Below are positions 1-8,090 of a stretch of 64,000 nucleotides of DNA, one piece after another. The translations under genes were made by a program, and so were the position numbers. Numbering within the stretch: the first letter of the stretch is position 1; each line of letters opens with the position of its first letter. The DNA is taken from contig VSNM01000009.1 of assembly GCA_009774245.1 (NCBI GenBank), forward strand, positions 1 to 64,000. Direction: 5' to 3'. Under the pieces are notes generated by a model, which had not been told where the DNA came from, ran no database searches, and saw nothing but the letters and a program-made list of their open reading frames with translations. The stretch comes from Lachnospiraceae bacterium. Lineage in GTDB: Bacteria > Bacillota > Clostridia > Lachnospirales > Lachnospiraceae.

Positions 1-61
1 TAATTATGCTTCTAAAATTATTTTTTTGTAATAATTTTTGCATTATTTATTTATATTAGAT

Positions 62-91
62 ACATATTTACAACATATTTAAGACATATTA
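62..91. repeat. Three 11-bp-spaced direct repeats, candidate ParR centromere
   Basis: ACATATTTA begins at 62 and 73, and a near copy (ACATATTA) begins at 84, so the units are exactly 11 bp apart, about one helical turn. They lie just upstream of the promoter of the parR/parM-like pair. ParR proteins of actin-type partition systems bind arrays of 10-12 bp repeats next to the operon promoter, so this is a plausible small centromere. Only three units are visible and the surroundings are very AT-rich, so the call is tentative. Confidence 0.4.
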
Positions 92-127
92 AAAGTTAAT
101 TCAATTATTAATAAAATTATAATTTAA

Positions 128-156
128 TTGACATTTAATATTTAACCTGCTATAAT
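128..156 (+). promoter_or_regulatory. Sigma-A-type promoter of the parR-parM-like operon
   Basis: TTGACA at 128-133 and TATAAT at 151-156 are both perfect consensus boxes with a 17-bp spacer. The predicted start near 163 gives a short leader, with AAAGGAG about 11 bases before the ATG at 196. Confidence 0.8.
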
Positions 157-195
157 TGAGCAAATTCGAATTTTGGAAAGGAGTGGGATTTTGAT

Positions 196-756
196 ATGAC
201 ACGATACACAATCTGTTTTGACGAAGAACGGGATGCCGGCATACTTCGATGGATGGATGCACAGATTAATAAAAGCATGTCCCTGAAAGCGTTAATGGAA
301 CGTTCAATAGCACAGGAAGGATACAATGATATCTTCCAGGTTGCATGGAAACGGAACATACAAAATTCCACACAGATGCTTAGTGAACCAGAACCGGCTG
401 CAGCAGAACACGATACCCGGCAGGCCAGGCGAAAAAGAGGCCGCCCGCGGAAAAACACTTCTTCACTCCCCGTCTCTTCCGCTTCATCATCTGTCATACC
501 GGAAACAGAAGCCATAAAACAGAATGAAAATCATGGACAGCCCAGTCCTGTTTCACTGATGCAGCATGATAATCCAGAAATAACATCTACATCTGAAATA
601 TCAACAGGGCAAAATGACCAGTACGTTTCAGATAAACCGCCTGTTACCATGGAAGAAAACCAGTCCATAAAAACAGATACTGAAAACACAGAAATTGAAA
701 ATGACGGATACCGGAGACCTGGAAACGTAAACATTGATATGGCAAAATTTTTTTGA
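196..756 (+). CDS. ParR-like DNA-binding partition adaptor
   Basis: This 186-residue protein has a compact N-terminal segment (about residues 1-50) with the beta-strand then two-helix pattern of ribbon-helix-helix proteins, starting MTRYTICFDEE. A long polar tail follows, rich in Ser, Thr, Glu and basic patches (RRKRGRPRKN near residue 80), which looks disordered. It lies 30 bp upstream of a ParM-like gene and behind 11-bp repeats, so I infer the centromere-binding adaptor of a type II partition system. The order (adaptor first) is opposite to plasmid R1. The ATG at 196 has a good AAAGGAG site. Similarity to ParR is by architecture and context, not by a diagnostic motif. Confidence 0.55.
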   Translation: MTRYTICFDEERDAGILRWMDAQINKSMSLKALMERSIAQEGYNDIFQVAWKRNIQNSTQMLSEPEPAAAEHDTRQARRKRGRPRKNTSSLPVSSASSSVIPETEAIKQNENHGQPSPVSLMQHDNPEITSTSEISTGQNDQYVSDKPPVTMEENQSIKTDTENTEIENDGYRRPGNVNIDMAKFF

Positions 757-786
757 CATAAATATAAAATCAGAGGAGATGTAATT

Positions 787-2040
787 ATGAAAAACAAAAC
801 GGAAAACATTCTGGCAGGCATGGATATCGGAAACGGATATCTGAAGGGCACTGCGGTTGTATCAGGGGACAGGAACAGTATTGACATAGACTACCAGAGC
901 GTTGCCTCCCTGGCGATCGATCCTGTTTCATTTGGAATTGATACGGATAACAGGGCAGACGTGGAAGAAGCGGTAAATGACATATTTAACTGTCTGGACG
1001 CTTCCTTTAACACGCCCCTTGTCAGCGACCGCTACCGCCATATTTTCGGCCGGCAGGGAATCGTGCACTATCCCGAAGGGGTGCGCCAGTTTGATGTCAC
1101 CTTAAACAGGATCGGAAAGGCCAAAGATGAACTGAGCTCCATTTTATGTCTTGGAACCATTGCGGGTATCGCCTTAAAGGATTATTATGCAAAAAATGGT
1201 GGGCTCCCAACAGATGATATAAATGTAACTGCCCGCATAGCACTCGCCCTGCCAATCGACGAATACATAGAGGAACGGGAAGCCTATCCGAAAAAATTGT
1301 GCAGCTGTGAACGTCATACTGTAGAAATACACAATTTCAACGTTAAGCAGAATACAATAAACGTCAATATAAAATTTGAGGATGTAGCCGTACTGGCCGA
1401 GGGCAGTGCCGCCCAGATCGCAATTGTTTCCAACGGGGCAGTTTTCATCCAGAACCTTCTTAATGAAGCCAAAAAGTTGAATTCCGTCTGGGAACCAATT
1501 ACCGCAGATGACATTATCGCGGGCGACTCTACAGTGGGTATTGATATCGGCGAGGGTACAGTAAATTATACCGTATTTGCCGATGGCACATTTTCTCCGA
1601 AGCTGTCTTACACTTTTACAAAAGGCTATGGATCAATACTTGACAATGCGATCGCTTCCATAAAAAAAGAAACCGGGGCCAGAAAACATATTTATAAAAC
1701 CCGTAAGGAACTGATTAATTTCCTGAGTAAAGAAGTAACCGGAACCAAAAAACTACAGCGTGAAGTTGCTGATACAAAAATTGCCGAACAAAGGAAAATA
1801 TTTGCAAACGAGATTGCCACACACCTGTCAGAAGTACTTTCTTCCGTAGGCAGCATAGATGTTATATATGTATATGGCGGCGGGGCAAATGCCATGAGGG
1901 CAGATCTGTACCAGAACCTGATCCCGGTAGCGGCGGCATCAAACCCGCTTGCCCCTATCCTTTATATGGAAAAGGATTACTGCCGCATACTTAACAGGGA
2001 CGGCCTGTTCTCCTGTGCCCTTGCGCGTTCAGCAGCTTAG
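787..2040 (+). CDS. parM: ParM/StbA-like actin-family plasmid segregation ATPase
   Basis: This 417-residue protein has the actin-fold phosphate-1 loop near its N-terminus (GMDIGNGYLKGT, residues 11-22) and a second phosphate loop (GIDIGEGTVNYTVF, about residues 250-263). A glycine-rich adenosine-binding motif follows (YVYGGGANAMR, about 360). These are the landmarks of the ParM/Alp7/MreB superfamily. The family forms ATP-driven filaments that push plasmid copies apart, with the co-transcribed upstream protein as the likely adaptor. The gene has a strong ribosome site (AGAGGAGATG) and ends just before a perfect bidirectional terminator. Together with parAB at 5907-7847 it gives the element two partition systems. 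Confidence 0.8.
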   Translation: MKNKTENILAGMDIGNGYLKGTAVVSGDRNSIDIDYQSVASLAIDPVSFGIDTDNRADVEEAVNDIFNCLDASFNTPLVSDRYRHIFGRQGIVHYPEGVRQFDVTLNRIGKAKDELSSILCLGTIAGIALKDYYAKNGGLPTDDINVTARIALALPIDEYIEEREAYPKKLCSCERHTVEIHNFNVKQNTINVNIKFEDVAVLAEGSAAQIAIVSNGAVFIQNLLNEAKKLNSVWEPITADDIIAGDSTVGIDIGEGTVNYTVFADGTFSPKLSYTFTKGYGSILDNAIASIKKETGARKHIYKTRKELINFLSKEVTGTKKLQREVADTKIAEQRKIFANEIATHLSEVLSSVGSIDVIYVYGGGANAMRADLYQNLIPVAAASNPLAPILYMEKDYCRILNRDGLFSCALARSAA

Positions 2041-2081
2041 CCGGCAGATGCAGTATTCTAAAATACCATATTAAAAAATAA

Positions 2082-2126
2082 GGGAGAATATCCTGCTAGT
2101 CATATATTCCAGCAGGATATTCTCCC
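2082..2126. terminator. Bidirectional terminator between convergent genes
   Basis: A perfect 16-bp stem (GGGAGAATATCCTGCT at 2082-2097 pairing with 2111-2126) encloses a 13-base loop. It sits between the end of the parM-like gene and the convergent SLOG gene. An A-run lies on the left (TTAAAAAATA), which supplies the U-tract for minus-strand transcripts. The plus-strand side lacks a strong T-run. Confidence 0.7.
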
Positions 2127-2138
2127 CCATCTGTCTGA

Positions 2139-2702
2139 TCATGCTGCAAACCTGACCAGGACAATTTCAAGACATGTCTTTTCAGCATAACGCAGACATT
2201 CTGCAGTTCCGCCGTTATCGCTGTGAAAATCGTTTCCTCCATATACGCCGATTATCTTATCAGAGACACTGCACATCGCATGGTTTCTTTCCATCAGGGC
2301 ATCCACAACCTTAAATGAGTGCCCTTTTCTATATAAGTATACCACACCATCTGCCTTTTCAAGCATAAGCCTATACTCCTGGCGTGAAAACATTCCTTCA
2401 ACACTCCACCGCAGTTCCTGCCCCTCATATGGAACATATACAATGTTCTGCACCGCATAGCCTTCTTTTTTTAATCCTTCGACAGCCCAGAATGCAAGCT
2501 GGTCAATTCCCTGTGCGCCTCCTGTGATAAACCGGGTATATCCCTGTCTGATAAAAGGTACAAGCATCTGTTTTAATTTCCTTACGAACATGGTATACGG
2601 CGCCCTGCTGTTATATCCGGCGAGCCTGTTCGGCCTGTGCCCCGTAAAGCAGATTGTTCCCCTTTTTTCATCCGTAACCTTACGGACATCAATTACATTC
2701 AT
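2139..2702 (-). CDS. SLOG-family (YpsA/DUF1273-like) nucleotide-binding protein
   Basis: The 187-residue protein begins with a beta-strand and the motif TGHRP (about residue 20). It then has GYTRFITGGAQGIDQLA (about residues 62-78), the glycine-rich ligand loop of SLOG proteins of the YpsA/DUF1273 group. A later region (YVPYEGQE, EKADGVVYL) completes a Rossmann-like fold. SLOG proteins bind or process nucleotide-derived ligands, often in mobile or conflict systems, and no specific ligand can be assigned here. It is the last gene of a four-gene minus-strand group, and its start has a GGGAGG site. A related domain occurs at the C-terminus of the large RNA-polymerase-like protein at 36638-44092. 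Confidence 0.75.
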   Translation of the reverse strand: MNVIDVRKVTDEKRGTICFTGHRPNRLAGYNSRAPYTMFVRKLKQMLVPFIRQGYTRFITGGAQGIDQLAFWAVEGLKKEGYAVQNIVYVPYEGQELRWSVEGMFSRQEYRLMLEKADGVVYLYRKGHSFKVVDALMERNHAMCSVSDKIIGVYGGNDFHSDNGGTAECLRYAEKTCLEIVLVRFAA

Positions 2703-2723
2703 CTAACATTCCTCCCGACAATC

Positions 2724-3338
2724 CTATTCCTCTATACCTACAGCACTTTTTGCAAGACTGTCTGCCAGTTCATTTCCCAGAATCCCCGAATGTGCCTTAA
2801 TCTTTATAAACCTTATGGCAAGACCTTTTGCAATAATCTCCTGCATTGCATTCCTGTATGCCGCAGTTTCTTCCTTCCTGCATTTCCAGCTTCCGTTTAC
2901 CCATGCCTCGATTCCTTCATAGTCGTAAAGAATTGTGAGTCTTTTCAGTTTCAATTTCAGTGCCATACGTGCTGCTGCAAGGGCTCCTTCAATCTCCCCG
3001 GCAACATTACGCATTCTGGCCAGATTCGGTTTGCAGCCAGATCCGGATATAGGATATTTCACACCATTTGCCGACAAAAAACCACCATATCCGTATGTAT
3101 CCGTATCTGCATTGAAACTGCCATCTACAAAGGCGTAATCTCCTTTTGGTTCATCTGTATGTATTGCGGATGAAACTGAAAGTTTTTCATTGCCACCATC
3201 CATATAAGTTTCCGCATCCTCTCTGGTCTTAAAACATTTGTACTTTGCATCAGGATAACCCTTTACCAGCTTTTCCGTATCCTCCCATGATGTATAAATT
3301 CCAGTTTTTCTCCCAGTTTTAACAGCATAATATTTCAT
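2724..3338 (-). CDS. rnhA: Ribonuclease HI with N-terminal viroplasmin domain
   Basis: This 204-residue protein joins an N-terminal viroplasmin (caulimovirus-type) domain to a C-terminal RNase HI fold. The viroplasmin domain spans about residues 1-48 and starts MKYYAVKTGRKTGIY. The catalytic acids of the RNase are all visible: AFVDGSF (about 73), GEIEGALAA (about 114), LYDYEGIEAW (about 137) and the final GNELADSLAK (about 190), preceded by the His of KAHSG. It should cleave the RNA strand of RNA-DNA hybrids. On an element that also encodes a putative RNA polymerase, R-loop or primer removal is an attractive but unproven role. The gene lies between the LysM and SLOG genes, and GGAGG precedes the ATG. 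Confidence 0.88.
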   Translation of the reverse strand: MKYYAVKTGRKTGIYTSWEDTEKLVKGYPDAKYKCFKTREDAETYMDGGNEKLSVSSAIHTDEPKGDYAFVDGSFNADTDTYGYGGFLSANGVKYPISGSGCKPNLARMRNVAGEIEGALAAARMALKLKLKRLTILYDYEGIEAWVNGSWKCRKEETAAYRNAMQEIIAKGLAIRFIKIKAHSGILGNELADSLAKSAVGIEE

Positions 3339-3373
3339 ATCATTACCTCCATTGTATTAATTGATTATGTTTT

Positions 3374-3712
3374 TCAGTCATAGTAGGGCACTATCAGATA
3401 ACTTCCCGCCATGATCTTATCCCCGCCCAGACCGTTGGTCTGCCTTATTTCCTCGACAAGCGCCTTCGTGGTATAATTCCCGGTCTTGTAATCTTCTGCA
3501 ATACTCCATAGTGTATCCCCCTGCATAACCTGCACTGATGCAAATTTTCTGGTACTGCCGGGACATTCAGAAGAAACCGGGACAGACTGTTGTGGGTTTG
3601 GACAGTTATCTTTCCTTACCCTGGCTGCCATTGCCAGCACCAGGACAATTACCGATGCCGCAAGGCATCTGATACCCTGCATCCTGTTTTTAATCCCTAT
3701 AACCTTTTTCAT
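3374..3712 (-). CDS. Small exported LysM-domain protein
   Basis: The 112-residue product starts MKKVIGIKNRM and has one hydrophobic segment (about residues 11-30) acting as a signal or anchor. A short Pro/Ser linker follows, then a single LysM domain (QVMQGDTLWSIAEDY through AGSYLIVPYYD), which binds peptidoglycan. I prefer the start at 3712 because it is preceded by GGGAGG at proper spacing; an in-frame ATG at 3754 lacks one. A role at the cell wall, perhaps aiding transfer or anchoring, is inference. It is encoded between the adenine methylase and RNase HI genes. Confidence 0.75.
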   Translation of the reverse strand: MKKVIGIKNRMQGIRCLAASVIVLVLAMAARVRKDNCPNPQQSVPVSSECPGSTRKFASVQVMQGDTLWSIAEDYKTGNYTTKALVEEIRQTNGLGGDKIMAGSYLIVPYYD

Positions 3713-3757
3713 ATATCCTCCCTTCCTCTCATCCAATTTAAAGGGACATTTCATTTT

Positions 3758-5350
3758 TTAGCCAGCTTCAGCTTTTGTTTCCAGACATGGAAAGGAGTCT
3801 GCCGGATTATAAATAAAGTACTCCTGTTTCATCATCGTTTTTTCATATCCGGAACGGCCTTCAAATTCGTCAATGACTGCCCTTTCTTCCGGCTGCATGC
3901 TGGCATACGTCTTTTGGCCATATCCCGGCGGCAGCCATTTTTTCTGCTGGCTTCCAAATATATTCAGTTTCTTGAGCAAATCCTCATTAATAAACTCAAT
4001 ATGGCATGTTCCTTTTTTATAAAATGTCACATAAAAATATTTAAGCTGTATTTTCCGCGTCTGTCCTGTTTCTACAGCATGTCTCAGCCACAGTTCCATA
4101 TCCCTCCCGTCTGTCAGCCCTCCATCCAGGTAATTTAAGGCTTTTTCAATATCTGCAAGCTGCGCTTTTACCTGATAATCAGGATCGAATTTCCCGTTCC
4201 AGCTGTTAAAGGCGTTCATATAAGGCAGGATGACTTTTTTATTGATATACCACGCTTTATTTGTCTTCCAACCGTTATAGTAATGTATATTATTCTGCAG
4301 CTCGTCACTGTACGTATACTGATGCGACAGCAGGTCAAATAATTCAATGATGCAGTCCTCAATTCCCTTTATCAGATTTCTGCTCATTTCAACCTGTATT
4401 GTCCGTATGTTGTATTCAGAAAAATCATAATCCGTAAGCTCCGCAACCTGGCTATGATATCTGCTTGCCAGGTTTGATGTCATTTTTCCGGTAAATTTTG
4501 GACTGCTGAATAGTACTGTCCAGTATTTACGCCGGACTTCCCTGACAAACATATTTGTTGAAAGCTGCCTGCCGCAGATTTTCATTTCCAATATGGGACT
4601 ATTATATGAACTATCTTCTAAACCCTGCAGCATATGCGGAACCATTGCCTTGTATTCTAGAATGAGTTTTATCCCCGCCTCTGTTTCCATGTTATATTTC
4701 TGCACGATTGCTTTGATAAAATCATTCGGTGCCAGATCCGTGACATCTTCACAGACCTTTTCCTGATATGACTGTTTCCTTAAATCCTCAAAGATAAAAC
4801 TTTCATTTTCTTCTTCCGGAACAAATACCTTTATTACTGCTATTTCTACACCTGTTGGCCGTTCTGCTGATAAAAACTGGTTTGCCATATATTCAATTTC
4901 AGCATTCATTCTCCTTAACCTTGATACGAGGTCTTTTCTTTCGTTTGTATATGGATTTCTTATTGTTTCAGCATTCAGGATACAGATAAGCCCGTAATTA
5001 TCCCTTTGACATGTCAGGGCATGTAACAGATGCTTCGCCCCGTCACTAAAAGGCGGATTCATGATGATAAGGTCATAATGTTTAAAGGTATTAAAGGTCA
5101 GAAAATCGTCATGTACCACCCTTAATCCTTTCCCTTTTAGTATCCTGCGGAGGCTTTCATCAATTTCGATACAGTCAATATCCAGGCTGTCATGATATGT
5201 ATGGCACTTATATTTTTCCTTTATGTAATCTGCAATATCTCCTTTCCCTGCAGACGGCTCCAATACTGTCTGAATCATTTTCCAGTCAATGCCTGCAGTA
5301 ATTTTGTCTAATAATTCCTTTGGTGTCGGGTAAAATTCTTTTGGTAACAT
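3758..5350 (-). CDS. N6-adenine DNA methyltransferase-like protein (DUF4942 type)
   Basis: This 530-residue protein has the SAM-binding motif VLEPSAGKGDIADY near residue 30. The catalytic motif NPPFSDGAKH (about residue 100) matches the (N/D)PPY/F motif of N6-adenine methylases. The long C-terminal region (about 190 onward) resembles the DUF4942 extension seen on mobile elements. No restriction endonuclease gene is nearby, so it is probably an orphan methylase, perhaps protecting the element from host restriction. The start at 5350 (MLPKEFYPTP) follows AGGAG at good spacing; longer in-frame starts at 5419 (ATG) and 5431 (TTG) are possible. It heads a minus-strand gene group divergent from parA. 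Confidence 0.75.
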   Translation of the reverse strand: MLPKEFYPTPKELLDKITAGIDWKMIQTVLEPSAGKGDIADYIKEKYKCHTYHDSLDIDCIEIDESLRRILKGKGLRVVHDDFLTFNTFKHYDLIIMNPPFSDGAKHLLHALTCQRDNYGLICILNAETIRNPYTNERKDLVSRLRRMNAEIEYMANQFLSAERPTGVEIAVIKVFVPEEENESFIFEDLRKQSYQEKVCEDVTDLAPNDFIKAIVQKYNMETEAGIKLILEYKAMVPHMLQGLEDSSYNSPILEMKICGRQLSTNMFVREVRRKYWTVLFSSPKFTGKMTSNLASRYHSQVAELTDYDFSEYNIRTIQVEMSRNLIKGIEDCIIELFDLLSHQYTYSDELQNNIHYYNGWKTNKAWYINKKVILPYMNAFNSWNGKFDPDYQVKAQLADIEKALNYLDGGLTDGRDMELWLRHAVETGQTRKIQLKYFYVTFYKKGTCHIEFINEDLLKKLNIFGSQQKKWLPPGYGQKTYASMQPEERAVIDEFEGRSGYEKTMMKQEYFIYNPADSFPCLETKAEAG

Positions 5351-5467
5351 TTGTTTTTCTCCTATCGGTTTCTTATTGATGTAGGTTTCCAAATCTATAA
5401 ATGCAGACACGTTCTTCATCCTGCAGTACAAAACTTATTCTGAAACTTTTTACAAGCTTAAAATTTG

Positions 5468-5569
5468 TCATGTATGATGATTTCCGTGTCGAAACACATC
5501 GTAGCATGACATATTAAACCTATTTTATTTAACTATGTCATAATGAAATCCGTATCGGCATGGCCGATA
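5468..5569. promoter_or_regulatory. Hairpin-rich intergenic region between methylase and parA
   Basis: The gene-free stretch 5351-5906 begins with an imperfect inverted repeat (GTCATG near 5468 and CATGAC near 5509). A perfect 7-bp hairpin follows: TATCGGC at 5553-5559 and GCCGATA at 5563-5569, with an ATG loop. Neither is followed by a T-run in a way that makes a clear terminator. They may be operator sites for the divergent methylase promoter. Confidence 0.3.
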
Positions 5570-5606
5570 AAAAAAGATAATTTATATAAATAACTGCAAT
5601 ATTACG

Positions 5607-5683
5607 CTTTTCCAATGGAAAAGAGCTTTCGAATCCCAGTATTTTCAAGGCTTTTGAGGCATTTTCAATATTTCTTATGATCC
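5607..5683 (+). repeat. Partition repeat copy A, candidate parS
   Basis: This unit starts with the palindrome TTTTCCAATGGAAAA (5608-5622; 7-bp arms, one central base). It continues with conserved blocks AGT-TTTTCAAGG and TTTCAATA ending in CTTATGA. A second copy with the same order of blocks lies 209 bp downstream, abutting parA. Two copies of a ~75-80 bp unit headed by a palindrome next to parAB suggest a parS centromere or ParA/ParB operator. Confidence 0.5.
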
Positions 5684-5746
5684 AATTTTAAGACATTTGA
5701 ATGTTCATTTTTCATTAATTCATTTTTGTAATTTCAAATTAAATAT

Positions 5747-5774
5747 TTGACATTTTACTGATATGTGTTAGTAT
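5747..5774 (+). promoter_or_regulatory. parAB promoter
   Basis: TTGACA at 5747-5752, a 16-bp spacer and TAGTAT at 5769-5774 with an upstream TG (extended -10). The resulting transcript would carry repeat copy B in its leader. Confidence 0.55.
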
Positions 5775-5815
5775 ATTGTTTATAAAGAAATAACCGCCAA
5801 ATGGAAAAAATTCCA

Positions 5816-5890
5816 ATTTTCCAATGGAAAAGAACCGTCTCAACCCTAGTGTTTTCAAGGATTTGACGGGTGTTTCAATACTTGCTTATG
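5816..5890 (+). repeat. Partition repeat copy B, candidate parS/operator in the parA leader
   Basis: Palindrome TTTTCCAATGGAAAA recurs at 5817-5831. The same downstream blocks as copy A follow (AGTGTTTTCAAGG, TTTCAATA, CTTATGA), ending right before the parA ribosome site. A further small inverted repeat, TGGAA (5802-5806) and TTCCA (5811-5815), sits immediately upstream. Its position between promoter and start codon would suit autoregulation. Confidence 0.5.
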
Positions 5891-5906
5891 AGGAGGAAAA
5901 TGAATC

Positions 5907-6797
5907 ATGTCAAAGGTAATTATGGTCGCCAATCAGAAAGGTGGTGTCGGTAAAACTACTGTATCTTTTGAGCTCAGTGCTATATATGCCAAAAATGGTT
6001 TTAAAGTCTTAACAATAGATCTTGATGGTCAAAGGGATTTTTCCAAATATGCAAAAGCTGACTTCAAGGACAAACCTACCATCCGGACAATATTATGGGC
6101 AATTAAAAAGATTGTTGATGAGGTTGATGAAACAGATGATGATTATGACACGCAGCATATTTTAGGTGAGAACCTTGAACACCTGAATCCGGACTATGAT
6201 GTAATAACAAATGCAATTCAACACTCTGATGAGGGTTTTGATTTTATAGCATCAAGCCAGTACCTCGATAATGCAAGTATTGAATTTCATGATGTTGGGG
6301 ATATTACTTTATTAAAATATTTAATGAAATACCTTACTGAATATGATTATATATTTTTAGATTGTGCTCCTGCGAGAAGCTCCATATTACAGATGGCATA
6401 TGTCGCGTCAGACTACTGTCTTATCGTAGCAGAGGCAGATCCTTTTTCTATTGGTGGTGTATTTGAGCTGGCAAAAGATATAAAATCATTTAATAAAAAA
6501 GATATTGCAGACTGCTACATATTAGGCGTAATCGTCAACAAAGATGATGCAACCAATGGCCAGATTGATTCTTATAAGGAACTGTGCGAAAAAGGTCAAA
6601 AATATGGCATACTTCCTTTTGAGACAACCATTAACAGAAGCTGCGCTGCCACTGACGCAAAAAAGGCTTATATGTCCATAACCTGTTACGCAAATCAGAC
6701 AAGAGAGAACAAAAGAAAATCAAAATCTATTTTAAGTGCATTTGATTTGTTATATAATGAAATCAACCAAAAAATATCCGAGATTGAGGAGGTATAA
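5907..6797 (+). CDS. parA: ParA Walker-type plasmid partition ATPase
   Basis: This 296-residue protein opens with the deviant Walker A motif NQKGGVGKTT (residues 9-18), including the signature lysine of ParA/MinD ATPases. LTIDLDGQ (about 36) is the A' motif and YIFLDCAP (about 148) the Walker B. There is no long N-terminal DNA-binding domain, so autoregulation, if any, would rely on ParB or the leader repeats. ParA proteins form nucleotide-dependent gradients on the nucleoid that move ParB-bound plasmids. The gene has a GAGGAGG site and is followed after 3 bp by parB. Confidence 0.93.
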   Translation: MSKVIMVANQKGGVGKTTVSFELSAIYAKNGFKVLTIDLDGQRDFSKYAKADFKDKPTIRTILWAIKKIVDEVDETDDDYDTQHILGENLEHLNPDYDVITNAIQHSDEGFDFIASSQYLDNASIEFHDVGDITLLKYLMKYLTEYDYIFLDCAPARSSILQMAYVASDYCLIVAEADPFSIGGVFELAKDIKSFNKKDIADCYILGVIVNKDDATNGQIDSYKELCEKGQKYGILPFETTINRSCAATDAKKAYMSITCYANQTRENKRKSKSILSAFDLLYNEINQKISEIEEV

Positions 6798-6800
6798 AAA

Positions 6801-7847
6801 ATGGCTTCCAGGGCAAAAATGAGTGAACTGAGGGCGGATTTACTAAAAACCGCAAAATCTAAAGAAAACAAAAATCTAAAAGAAACAGATTTCGACGATG
6901 TACCATTAGTCGGGATTGCTTCACAAATAAAAAAAGCAGAGGATTCCAAGACAATTTATTTCTGCGAACCAGGAAATTATGATTTACTTCCATATCCTGA
7001 TGCGGAAATTCGTCTGGATCTCCACACACAGGAAAAACGTGCATCCATGGTCGATTCTATTAAAACAGATGGTATTCTTGAACCGATCCTGGTATGGCGT
7101 CAGGAAGATCAGAAATATATACTCGCAGGTCATAACAGGTATGATATAGGCAAAGAACTGCAGATACGTATCCCTTACATAGAATTTTCAGGACTTACAA
7201 AAACACAGGCTGACAGGATTGTCATTATTACAAACTTACAAAATAGACAATATACTGAAATGAAACCCAGTCAGCTTGCTGTAATGCTAAAAAGGCTGGT
7301 AAATGAAACTTATAATGAGATGGATAAAAAAGACATTGTTGCCCAGATTAATGAACAATTTAGCTTAGGCACTAAAAAAATATACCAATATCTGCGATAC
7401 AATCAGTTAACTAAAAATTTTCTGGATATGCTAGATAATGGTAAAATATCCTTATATGTCGGGTACCAGATTGCCGGAATAGATCATTCTGTTCAAGAAC
7501 ATTTGTTTGATTTCATTTCTGTCAACCAGATTGATACGATCACAATGAAACAGATTGATACATTATTCAAGAAATCCCCTACCCTGTGGAATGAGGATTT
7601 ATTCCGCAGGGTATTTGGACTGAGTGAAAAAAAAGTAAGGTCTGCGCGTAAGCCGTCAAATATTACGATTAAATATAAGGATTTAGAACCCTATTGTAAC
7701 GGTAACGATATAACTTCTGAATCTATATTAGCTACACTGAAATTATCTAAAGACATTAATAATAAATTTGAAAGTGCTGGTATAAAATATGATAATCAGT
7801 TGTTATTAGATGTAATTGATCAATATATATTAGCTGTTAAAAAGTAA
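6801..7847 (+). CDS. parB: ParB-family partition protein
   Basis: The 348-residue protein has a ParB N-terminal nuclease-like/CTPase domain. A block near residue 78 (SIKTDGILEPILVW) is followed by AGHNRYDIGKEL (about 110), matching the ParB GHRR-type box. A helix-turn-helix region follows (about residues 175-205, DIVAQINEQFSLGTKKIYQYL). It is translationally close to parA, with a GAGGAGG site 8 bases before the start. It presumably binds the palindromic repeats at 5608 and 5817. A weak hairpin terminator follows the gene. Confidence 0.88.
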   Translation: MASRAKMSELRADLLKTAKSKENKNLKETDFDDVPLVGIASQIKKAEDSKTIYFCEPGNYDLLPYPDAEIRLDLHTQEKRASMVDSIKTDGILEPILVWRQEDQKYILAGHNRYDIGKELQIRIPYIEFSGLTKTQADRIVIITNLQNRQYTEMKPSQLAVMLKRLVNETYNEMDKKDIVAQINEQFSLGTKKIYQYLRYNQLTKNFLDMLDNGKISLYVGYQIAGIDHSVQEHLFDFISVNQIDTITMKQIDTLFKKSPTLWNEDLFRRVFGLSEKKVRSARKPSNITIKYKDLEPYCNGNDITSESILATLKLSKDINNKFESAGIKYDNQLLLDVIDQYILAVKK

Positions 7848-7863
7848 TTTTCATAAAAATAAT

Positions 7864-7898
7864 AAAAGTCATAGTCATGTCATATGGTTATGGCTTTT
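7864..7898 (+). terminator. Probable terminator after parB
   Basis: AAAAGTCATA (7864-7873) pairs with TATGGCTTTT (7889-7898) with one G-U pair. The T-rich right arm gives the transcript an A/U-rich hairpin. There is no further long T-run, so strength is uncertain. Confidence 0.5.
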
Positions 7899-8090
7899 AG
7901 TTTCTGTCTATATGATTTTTCTATTCTAAAAAAATTTTGTACCGACAGTTTAATAATTTTTATCAAGAGATAGAATTTTTAATGAATGCTGGTGTTGTTT
8001 ATTTAATATAATAGACAACATTTTATTTTTTTCTTTATGATGCTTAATAATTAGGACAAGCCTAGTATTTACAGGCTTGTTGAAAATTTG

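Noticed and set aside
3758..5350. Complete restriction-modification system
   Set aside because: Only a methylase-like gene is present; no endonuclease or specificity gene lies on either side.
5553..5569. Hairpin TATCGGC-ATG-GCCGATA as an intrinsic terminator
   Set aside because: The adjacent A-run is downstream on the plus strand, so on neither strand does a T-run follow the stem in the correct order.
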